From Desulfobacter postgatei (GTDB lineage Bacteria; Desulfobacterota; Desulfobacteria; Desulfobacterales; Desulfobacteraceae): 38,986 nt of DNA. How positions within the stretch are numbered: position 1 is the first letter of the stretch; the number at the start of each line of letters is the position of its first letter. Below the pieces are notes generated by a model. The model did no database searches and was not told the origin of the DNA. It was given only the letters and a program-made list of their open reading frames with translations. The stretch spans positions 1-38,986 of the forward strand of contig PDTI01000063.1 of the NCBI GenBank assembly GCA_002747145.1. The letters are read 5' to 3'. Both the position numbers and the translations under genes were made by a program. Shown here one piece after another: positions 26,402 to 33,592 of this stretch.

Positions 26402-26477
26402 TGGTGGAGCTGAGGGGGATCGAACCCCTGACCTCATGGCTGCCAGCCATGCGCTCTCCCAGCTGAGCTACAGCCCC
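26402..26477 (-). tRNA. tRNA-Ala (anticodon GGC)
   Basis: The minus strand folds into a complete cloverleaf. The acceptor arm is GGGGCTG / CAGCTCC with a G3-U70 wobble pair, the alanine identity element. The D arm is GCTC AGCTGGGA GAGC. The anticodon arm is CATGG CTGGCAG CCATG, with GGC as anticodon reading GCC. The T arm is AGGGG TTCGATC CCCCT. The discriminator is A and CCA is encoded. It stands alone and is not part of an rRNA operon in this window. Confidence 0.97.
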
Positions 26478-26493
26478 ACAAAAGAGTGATAGA

Positions 26494-26523
26494 TGTATAA
26501 TAGAAACAGCATGGTTATGTCAA
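26494..26523 (-). promoter_or_regulatory. Promoter of tRNA-Ala
   Basis: On the minus strand, a perfect TTGACA (26518-26523) lies 18 bases from TATACA (26494-26499), 17 bases before the first base of the tRNA. This is the expected geometry for a tRNA promoter. Confidence 0.65.
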
Positions 26524-26574
26524 TACAAAAAATACGTTTTAAATAGATTAAAATTGCAGACTTTAGAATAGTTA

Positions 26575-26602
26575 TTGACATAAGTTGGTTTGAAGCGATA
26601 AT
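26575..26602 (+). promoter_or_regulatory. Promoter of ppiD
   Basis: A perfect TTGACA (26575-26580) is followed after 16 bases by GATAAT (26597-26602), giving a leader of about 150 bases to the ppiD ATG. Together with the tRNA promoter on the other strand it makes a divergent promoter region. Confidence 0.6.
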
Positions 26603-26759
26603 ATTCCACACTTTTTTATTTGAAAGTCTCAATTAAATGGTTAAGTCACTCTCATGATTTGTTGTGGGGTGGGGGTGGTGTTGATAGAGCAGATCAACCC
26701 CCATGACGATCATATGAAAATGCTGATAAACCGGATCAGGTTTAAGGAGTTATACGGGA

Positions 26760-28634
26760 ATGCTGCGTTATCTTCGGGAAAATACAGGAAATTGGATTAT
26801 AAAGTTTTTTTTGGGCATCATTGTGATTGTGTTTGTATTTTTAGGGGTTGGCAGTATGAATGCCAGCAAGCACAATGAGGTGGCCACGGTTAATGACCAG
26901 GTGATTACTATTTCAGAATACCGTGATGCCTATCAGCGTATGATGCAACGGCTTCAGCAACAGTTCGGTGCCTCTTTGGATGATACCTTGATAAAGTCGC
27001 TGAATGTTAAGCAGCATGCAGTGAACAGCCTGATTGACCAAAAGATACTCGAAATTGAGGCCCAAAAGCTAAAAATTGTTGTGTCTGACGAGGAATTGAA
27101 ACAGGGACTGATGTCAGCCAAGGCATTCCAGAAAGATGGTGTCTTTGATATGGATCGGTACAGACAGGTGCTTGGACAAAACGCCATGACTCCTGAAACC
27201 TTTGAAGCGATGCAGCGGCAGACCATCAGAAACGCCAAGCTCCAGCGCATGGTGATCAATGGCATAACCGTAGGAGACCAGGAAGCCCAAGCCTGGTATT
27301 CATTTAATAACACAAAAGTCAGTATTGACTATATTCGGATTGATCCTGAAACATTTTCTGATCTCTTTGCCAGTGAAGAGCAAGTGCGCTCCCAGTATGA
27401 CGATCATCATGAACTGTACATGTCTGAGCCTAAACGCAAAGTGGCTTTTCTTGTGTTTGCGCCGAAGGATTTTGAGGGTCAGGTTAAAATTGATGACGCG
27501 TCGATCCGGGATTTTTACGATCAGAATCCAGCCCGTTTTACCACCCAGGAACAGGTTGAAGCCAGTCATGTCTTGATAAGGGTCAATGAAGACGCAGATG
27601 AGCAGACTGTGGCCAAGGCCAAAAAAGACGCTTTAAGCGTTTATGAAAAAGCAGCCAAGGCGGAAGATTTTTCAGAACTTGCCAAAACCTATTCCCAGGG
27701 GCCGTCAGCCGCCAGCGGCGGGTATCTGGGCCGCTTTGACAAAACCAGTATGGTAAAACCCTTTGCGGATGCCGCATTTGCCATGAATCCAGGCGATATA
27801 TCCCAGCCTGTCAGAACACGTTTCGGGTGGCATATTATTAAAGTAACGGATAGAATACCCGAAACCGTGACGCCTTTTGAAACCGCCAAGGTACAGATTC
27901 AAAAGGAACTGACGGCAGGTCAGGCTCAAGATTTGGCATATAATAAGGCTGAGGACGCCTATGATGCCGTGCTTGATGGTGATTCATTTGAACAGGTGGT
28001 TTTGGTTGCAGGTGAGCAGCCTGTAAACACCCCTGCCTTTACTGCTTTGGGAACCGAACTTAAGGGTCTAGGCATTTCAGATCCCGGCGAGTTTGCCACC
28101 ACAGCCTTTTCCCTGGTTGATAATGAGATCAGTGAAGTCAAGAAAATAGGAAATAATTATTACCTGATACATGTGCTTGAACAGATAGATCCAAAGCTGC
28201 TTGCCTATGAAGATGTAAAAGATCAAATTGCCCTTACAGTAACTGCTGAACTGCAAAAACAGGCAGCTAAGAAAGCCACTGCATCAATGCTTGAAAAAGC
28301 TCGAAGTGATGCCGCAAGTCTTGAAAAACTTGCCGGCGATAACCGTCTGAAGGTTGAGTCCAGTAAGCTGTTTACCCGCAATGACGCTAATGTTCCTGGT
28401 ATTACCGGATCAGAGGCTATTGTACAAGCCGCTTTTACCCTTGATGAAAAAAACTCTGTCTATGAAAAAGTGATTGAAGCTTCCGGGAAATTTTATATTA
28501 TCGGCCTGAAGGAAAAACAGACACCTGATGCAGCTGCCATTGCTGATAACCTTGACAAGGTGAAGGTGCAACTTCAAGCACGAAAACAACAAGATTATTA
28601 TTCTCATCTGTTATTTTGTTCCTGTAAATGGTGA
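26760..28634 (+). CDS. ppiD: PpiD-like membrane-anchored periplasmic peptidyl-prolyl isomerase
   Basis: A 624-residue chaperone anchored by one N-terminal helix (about 12-31, IIKFFLGIIVIVFVFLGVGS), facing the periplasm at the Sec translocon exit. A SurA/PpiD N-terminal chaperone region (about 36-200) is followed by a parvulin domain (about 262-362; EASHVLIRVNED, ASGGYLGRFD, MVKPFADAAFAMNPGDISQPVRTRFGWHIIKV) and a second helical region. The ATG has GGAG ten bases upstream. The last residues, HLLFCSCKW, are unlike the helical basic end usual in the family, and the stop lies one base from the convergent PilZ gene, so the extreme C-terminus may be altered. Confidence 0.9.
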   Translation: MLRYLRENTGNWIIKFFLGIIVIVFVFLGVGSMNASKHNEVATVNDQVITISEYRDAYQRMMQRLQQQFGASLDDTLIKSLNVKQHAVNSLIDQKILEIEAQKLKIVVSDEELKQGLMSAKAFQKDGVFDMDRYRQVLGQNAMTPETFEAMQRQTIRNAKLQRMVINGITVGDQEAQAWYSFNNTKVSIDYIRIDPETFSDLFASEEQVRSQYDDHHELYMSEPKRKVAFLVFAPKDFEGQVKIDDASIRDFYDQNPARFTTQEQVEASHVLIRVNEDADEQTVAKAKKDALSVYEKAAKAEDFSELAKTYSQGPSAASGGYLGRFDKTSMVKPFADAAFAMNPGDISQPVRTRFGWHIIKVTDRIPETVTPFETAKVQIQKELTAGQAQDLAYNKAEDAYDAVLDGDSFEQVVLVAGEQPVNTPAFTALGTELKGLGISDPGEFATTAFSLVDNEISEVKKIGNNYYLIHVLEQIDPKLLAYEDVKDQIALTVTAELQKQAAKKATASMLEKARSDAASLEKLAGDNRLKVESSKLFTRNDANVPGITGSEAIVQAAFTLDEKNSVYEKVIEASGKFYIIGLKEKQTPDAAAIADNLDKVKVQLQARKQQDYYSHLLFCSCKW

Positions 28635-28635
28635 T

Positions 28636-29052
28636 TCAGGATTTAGTTTGATTTGGAATCGGTTTTAGCTGTTCTGAGACATTGTTTTTCATATAATAGT
28701 CCAGGTCAAACAGCTGTTTAAACGAAAGATCGGTAAATTTGACGTGACGTCTTCTGACTTTCATTGAGCTGAATGATGGCGCATCCTTTATTTCATAGTC
28801 GGCAATGGTCTGAAAGGGAAGATCACCGACATAATATCCCATACTGCTTAAGAAAATAGACTCTTCGTTTCTATTTACAGGTGCTTCTGAGTTGTTTTCG
28901 GTGTTTATATATTTGAAGCACAATCCACCCATACTAATGTCTATAATTTGACCAATTTTATTCGAATTGGGGCTGATGGCCGCATAGGCACCTTCCACCG
29001 CTTTATATCGTTTGTTTTTTCGACGTTCGATGCTTCTTTTTCTGCCAACCAT
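28636..29052 (-). CDS. PilZ-domain protein (probable c-di-GMP binding)
   Basis: A 138-residue single-domain protein. The N-terminal basic ERRKNKRY supplies the RxxxR part of the c-di-GMP site, and IIDISMGGLCFKY supplies the (D/N)xSxxG part about 20 residues later. The rest alternates short strands, as in the PilZ barrel, and ends in a helix. It is cytoplasmic and has no output domain, so it probably acts as an adaptor; its target is unknown. No strong ribosome-binding site was seen before ATG 29052. The gene ends one base from the convergent ppiD stop. Confidence 0.82.
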   Translation of the reverse strand: MVGRKRSIERRKNKRYKAVEGAYAAISPNSNKIGQIIDISMGGLCFKYINTENNSEAPVNRNEESIFLSSMGYYVGDLPFQTIADYEIKDAPSFSSMKVRRRHVKFTDLSFKQLFDLDYYMKNNVSEQLKPIPNQTKS

Positions 29053-29199
29053 AAGTTAATTCCCAGGGTTCTGTGTTAAAATCGTTTTTGTCTACCCTGC
29101 CGCCTCTAAAATAAGCAATATTCATACCCAAAATAGTATTTATGGATCTATTCTGAGTGCTAAATCCTAAGCGACAATAATTGTGAATAAATAAAAAAT

Positions 29200-29336
29200 T
29201 GAATCCGCAGCATAAAACTTGAATTGTGTTGAAATTATTGAGAAAATTCTATTTGGCGCTTCACCTGCGAGGTGAAAGCCAAAATCAATATTCCCAAATA
29301 ATTCGAAAACCTATCAAATTTTGTGCCGCGGATTCA
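29200..29336. repeat. Element D, 137-bp palindrome
   Basis: Imperfect inverted repeat with ends TGAATCCGCAGCATAAAA and TTTTGTGCCGCGGATTCA. The arms pair over about 65 bases each and close in a perfect TTCACCT-GCG-AGGTGAA hairpin. There is no coding potential and only one copy in the window. It sits between the PilZ gene and the recX repeats; the rest of 29053-29436 shows nothing else. Confidence 0.8.
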
Positions 29337-29436
29337 GGTCGATATAAAGCTCCTCTGCTATTATGAATTTATTTAGTAATAATCATGTAAATAAAGTATT
29401 AAATTGAGAAGAAAATTATAGAAGTTTGTATTCCGT

Positions 29437-29600
29437 TAAGCCCATGCTCAGAATTAAATCTACCACAGATGCGTCAGATTTTAAGTCGCCATCAAGGCAC
29501 GCCAATGGACTTATATTAGGTATGTCTGTCCTTTGGCGTAACGCCGAGTGCGGCTTAAAAGACAAGTAGATGGGCGATTTTATTTTGACCATGGGCCTTA
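29437..29600 (+). repeat. Element B, full-length copy
   Basis: A 164-bp copy starting TAAGCCCATGCTCAGAATTA and ending TTTTGACCATGGGCCTTA. It contains the internal CTTTGGCGTAACGCCGAG palindrome and the GGCTTAAAAGACAAGTAGAT segment seen in the other copies. It directly abuts element A at 29601. Confidence 0.9.
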
Positions 29601-29765
29601 GAGCGTGTTTGATAATTAGGGGATCGAAGCGAAATCTCATGAAAATGAGAACCAATTTTCACAAATTTTGTTGTTAATAGCGGGACTATTGACATAAAAT
29701 TTGGGGGAATTGGAGCCATTTTCATGGGATTGCAGCCGATTCATCAATTATCAAACACGCTCTTA
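29601..29765 (-). repeat. Element A, intact copy 5
   Basis: Terminal repeats GAGCGTGTTTGATAATTA and AATTATCAAACACGCTC are flanked by TTA on both sides. The copy is inverted relative to copies 1-3. The right-hand TTA (29763-29765) is the TAA stop codon of recX. Arms, centre (AATAGCGGGACTATT) and length match copy 2. Confidence 0.92.
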
Positions 29766-30146
29766 GAACTCTGCTTGAAATCTTTGCCATACAGTCTGAC
29801 ATACACTATAACTAAATCCTCTATAGCGCAAATAGTTCATTATTTTTTTTCTACGTTCGGCTTCATATAGCTTGTTCCAGATCTGCATTTTATTCTCAAC
29901 AGCCTTTAATGCCAGTTCCTCGTCTTTATATGCAGTTAACAGTTTCCTGGCAAATGCCGGATCAATGCCTTTTTGGCACAGTTCAAATTCAAGGGCCAAT
30001 ACGGATTTTGGTTTGTGACGGATTCGACCTTCAATGAACTGGCGTGCAAAGGCTTTGTCGTCAAGGTAATTAAAGCTTGACAACAGCACAATGACCTGTT
30101 CAATAATGTTGCCATCATATCCTTTATCCGTCAAATATTTTTCCAT
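29763..30146 (-). CDS. recX: RecX-family regulatory protein, short at the N-terminus
   Basis: A 127-residue RecX-type protein, a modulator of RecA filaments. Typical segments are LTDKGYDGNIIEQVIVLLSSFNYLDDKAFARQFIEGR, KPKSVLALEFELCQKGID and the C-terminal IMNYLRYRGFSYSVCQTVWQ, covering the helical repeats. RecX proteins are usually 150 or more residues. Here the codon before ATG 30144-30146 is TAG, and the codons before that read SLLKSPKTIR in the same frame, which resembles the missing start of the first repeat. So the gene has probably lost its N-terminus to a stop codon or has restarted internally. The stop codon is provided by element A. recA is not in the window. Confidence 0.75.
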   Translation of the reverse strand: MEKYLTDKGYDGNIIEQVIVLLSSFNYLDDKAFARQFIEGRIRHKPKSVLALEFELCQKGIDPAFARKLLTAYKDEELALKAVENKMQIWNKLYEAERRKKIMNYLRYRGFSYSVCQTVWQRFQAEF

Positions 30147-30323
30147 CTACCGAATAGTTTTAGGGCTTTTTAATAGACTAAAGTTTCCTGATTTTTATCA
30201 ATCTATTGATTGTCTCTAATGTGGGGTTATCTCAGGGTCAGGTTTAATTTTTATAGGATTTGCCGCGTAAATAGCCAGTCATTTTTTTTAACGCCGAAGT
30301 TGGGCAAATTAACAAAAACCGGA

Positions 30324-33300
30324 TCATCGAGTTTTCACGCCTTCAATCAGGCGGCCCGGTGTGGCAGCCAGATCCTTTATCAGATTGAGTAATCCTTTTC
30401 CCACTGCGGACGGATCAAGGGGAACCACAGTGGGATTTGATATTTTTCCATAGGCCCTGGCCGGAAAAGAGACAAGACGACCGTTAAGAATCGTATTTAC
30501 AATGGGAATATGTTTAATAATGGTATCAATGGTTTTAAACGGAGCGACCAGAAAGGTGATATCTAAGGCATCATTTAGCGGATCTGCCCATCCTTGGGCT
30601 ATGATGGCCATATTGTCTGCATCAATAAAGGCTTTTCTTATATGCACTATGCTCTCTTTTACGTCTGCATTGGCTGTAAATGTTTTAAATCCGAACCCCT
30701 GCTGCTGCAGGTCGGTATCTCCTATAATATTGAGCACTGATAGAAGCCTGGAAAGCAGCGTTGCTCTAAATATACGGCCGGACTGAGCTTGAAAATTAAG
30801 ATGTCCGTTTTGTTTGGATTTTACCTGTGCCAGGGTCTGTGCTCTGCCGGAAAGTTCCCCCTTAAGTGTATAGCTTCCTTTAATAAGGCTTTGACTTCCT
30901 GTCATGCAACCCATTGAAAAAGAGACCTCCTTTGCTTGGTCTGTGTTGAAAAAAATATGGGTTGAAACTTTAGGACGTTCTCCGGATTGACGAATGGTTA
31001 TCCGGCCTGAAAGGTCAAGGCCGCAATGGCGTGCATGGGTAATATATATATCCGTGGTTGGCTTATTAATCATTACTTTTGCCTGAATCCCTTGGTATAC
31101 ACGCTGGTCATAAGCCAATGTCTTGACATTAAAGAAAAACTGCTTCTGTGTTATCAGGGGGCGCAGGGGACGATGGGGGGATGATGTTTTCTGCGGGAAC
31201 AAAAGGGGATCAAGATTAAGCTTGTCTGCGGTGATGGTAATGGTATTTGGTATATCTGATGAAACAGTTAACACATTGCCACCGGTTACCGCCTGAAGTC
31301 TGCGATAAAGAAATGAATCCGGACGAAGCATCTTCTCCAGGGTCGTTTTATCCAGTTTCCCGGAAAAATTAAGTTTTGGCATATCCGGTTGTTTGTAAAA
31401 GCTTAAATCAGCATGGGTTCTTTCTCCATCGGATACCTGAAGGTTTGAAGGGGTCATTTTGTCTATTTCAGGGCCGTCTGCCATGAAGAATATGTTTGTG
31501 CCTGAGGCCGTGACTAGCAGCCCCTGGATCATACAGGCGTCTGCCTGTTTCACAAACTGTCCCCGGGTCAATGTCAGGGGCAGAACAATACTTTGCTTAT
31601 ATTCCGGGGAAATGTTTTTTTCAAACCAGGTGATCTCTTTAATGGTGCATGTGCTTTCCGACAGTTTTATTGTTGAAGGGGTTGCGTTGAATTTGCAGAA
31701 TATATCGGAAATCCCTTTGGTATTGTCTGAAAATATAATATTTCCTTGCCTCACCTGGCCCGTCATGTGAACCTGCCACAACCTTGGCGAGAACATGGGC
31801 CCTTTAATCTTGAGGTCTTTAATGTCCATAATTCCGGATAAGTTTTTAGCCGGACCAAGTTTTTTCCTTGCCCCGGGGAAAAGGTCAATCAGTGCTGTCA
31901 TCTGTTTTAAAATCAGATTTGCGGACATGTTTGTTATATTCATGGGTACGGCATGCATGGTATCAATACCGGCATTGAGGTTTGATATCCGGCTGTTTCC
32001 TAACGCACCTGATATGTTCTTCAAAATAATTTTACGTTTGTCCAAAAGAAAAGAGCCGCCATCAATATGGATGGGCAACGGGATGCGCTGGTAGTTTCCG
32101 TTTGCTTGGATGTTGTTTGCTTCGACCTTGACATCCAGGGCTTTGCCGGCGTGGGTTTTATTTAGCTCAAGGACTGCATCCGCCTGGCCACGCAGATCTG
32201 ATATTTTTGATATTTCCCGGGCAAGTGCCGTATTCGGCAACAAAGAGACAAGGTCTGCAGGAAGTTGTGCTAAATCAATCTTGAGGGGCAATTTGCCCGA
32301 AAATGGCGTTGTGTGTTGATGATTCAGATTGATCTCAAGGTCACCACCGGTGATAAGGGTTTTTCCCACATGGCCGCCTTTAGGGTAGATGCTGAGCACC
32401 CCGTTTTCCATTTTTGTACAAACCGAGACATTGTCAACAATGATAGGCAGATGGGGAATTTTAACCGTGGCAGATGCTACACAGCCCTTTAAAAAAAGGT
32501 TTTCTGCTTTGAACAGGTGACGCCTGTCTTTGCTTTTAAATCCACCCGTAATGTTTTGGACGGTTCCTGCCCTGAGTATGTCAAACAGGATTCGCGGTGT
32601 TTCAAGTCCGTTAAGAAGTGGCAGGCACACCTGTGCTGCCTGGTTGATATCAAGCTGTTCCCCGGTAAATTCAATATGTGATGTGTCTTGTTCAAGGCTG
32701 AGCAATAAATCTATTCCAACGCGTCCTTTGGGATAAACAAGATCCAAAGGCGTAAGGTGTGCGGTCGCCTTATCCTTTGACAGAGCGAATGTAAGGTCGA
32801 ATTCCTTTGCTTCAATGCAGTGGTCACTGGGTGCTTCAATAGAGGCCTGAAGGGATGTCATCTTCAGATTGCCTGCAAGCAAGGTGTGGTCGTCATGCCG
32901 GCAGTATACTGCCAGGTGTGGGATATTAAGACCTGTTATTCGGCCTTTGAGTGCGGATTCAAGGGTTGGGATACGATCTGCTTCCAGCCCAAGCCCTGAT
33001 ATCCGGGCTTTGATATCCACAGTCCGTGTCCGGCCTGTCACCAAAACCCAGCAGTCCATGGCGTCAAAATAATTTGACCGGGCATTGGTTGCAATAATTT
33101 CCAGGTGATCCGCGTCAGCAAAACCAAGATCAAGCAAGCTGTCAAATACGTTGTGCACCGATGCGGCAAAATCCGGTGGCCCTGTGGTTTTATTTTCTCC
33201 GCCAACAGCTGTATTACTTATCAATTCAGGGGATTGAAGGGTGATGCCCCGTACAGCCGTGTTCAGTTTGAGCAGCTGGGCCGGGTCCAGTTCCACCAGG

Positions 33301-33569
33301 GCTTTGTTGATTGTAACCTGGTTTTTGGGGTCAATCTGTGCCGATATATCTGTTATGCTAAGACCTGGCAGGGGGGCAAAGATAAAATTCAGCTGATTAA
33401 ACCGGACTTCAATACCGGTTTTCTCCTGAAAAACCCTGATCAGACGCGCTTTGATCTGTTCCGTGTTGATTAACGGGGTAATGGCAAAGGGCAGCACTAC
33501 TGCGCAGGCGGTCACGGTTGCCGCAAACAAGACAGCAATGCGCAGTATGCGTTTTTTGTTCATGGCCAT
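30324..33569 (-). CDS. AsmA-like inner-membrane-anchored protein
   Basis: A 1081-residue protein with one N-terminal membrane helix (about 9-31) followed by a long periplasmic beta-rich region. The AsmA-type opening is ITPLINTEQIKARLIRVFQEKTGIEVRFNQLNFIFAPLPGLSITDI. The C-terminal AsmA_2-like part includes LNIIGDTDLQQQGFGFKTFTANADVK and ALDITFLVAPFKTIDTIIKHIPIVN. Proteins of this repeating-beta-groove class (AsmA, TamB, YhdP) are thought to carry phospholipids towards the outer membrane. Which member it replaces cannot be told. ATG 33569 follows AAGGGG; ATG 33563 is two codons in. The gene starts 23 bases after prc and is probably cotranscribed with it. Confidence 0.85.
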   Translation of the reverse strand: MAMNKKRILRIAVLFAATVTACAVVLPFAITPLINTEQIKARLIRVFQEKTGIEVRFNQLNFIFAPLPGLSITDISAQIDPKNQVTINKALVELDPAQLLKLNTAVRGITLQSPELISNTAVGGENKTTGPPDFAASVHNVFDSLLDLGFADADHLEIIATNARSNYFDAMDCWVLVTGRTRTVDIKARISGLGLEADRIPTLESALKGRITGLNIPHLAVYCRHDDHTLLAGNLKMTSLQASIEAPSDHCIEAKEFDLTFALSKDKATAHLTPLDLVYPKGRVGIDLLLSLEQDTSHIEFTGEQLDINQAAQVCLPLLNGLETPRILFDILRAGTVQNITGGFKSKDRRHLFKAENLFLKGCVASATVKIPHLPIIVDNVSVCTKMENGVLSIYPKGGHVGKTLITGGDLEINLNHQHTTPFSGKLPLKIDLAQLPADLVSLLPNTALAREISKISDLRGQADAVLELNKTHAGKALDVKVEANNIQANGNYQRIPLPIHIDGGSFLLDKRKIILKNISGALGNSRISNLNAGIDTMHAVPMNITNMSANLILKQMTALIDLFPGARKKLGPAKNLSGIMDIKDLKIKGPMFSPRLWQVHMTGQVRQGNIIFSDNTKGISDIFCKFNATPSTIKLSESTCTIKEITWFEKNISPEYKQSIVLPLTLTRGQFVKQADACMIQGLLVTASGTNIFFMADGPEIDKMTPSNLQVSDGERTHADLSFYKQPDMPKLNFSGKLDKTTLEKMLRPDSFLYRRLQAVTGGNVLTVSSDIPNTITITADKLNLDPLLFPQKTSSPHRPLRPLITQKQFFFNVKTLAYDQRVYQGIQAKVMINKPTTDIYITHARHCGLDLSGRITIRQSGERPKVSTHIFFNTDQAKEVSFSMGCMTGSQSLIKGSYTLKGELSGRAQTLAQVKSKQNGHLNFQAQSGRIFRATLLSRLLSVLNIIGDTDLQQQGFGFKTFTANADVKESIVHIRKAFIDADNMAIIAQGWADPLNDALDITFLVAPFKTIDTIIKHIPIVNTILNGRLVSFPARAYGKISNPTVVPLDPSAVGKGLLNLIKDLAATPGRLIEGVKTR

Positions 33570-33592
33570 GCATTCCCCTTAAAATTAGGATG

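Noticed and set aside
29416..29655. ORF on the minus strand across the A-B junction (and the similar one at 7559-7765)
   Set aside because: Both begin MVLIFMRFRFDPLIIK because they read the same element A arm. They are repeat sequence read as protein, stop at element boundaries and have no independent support.
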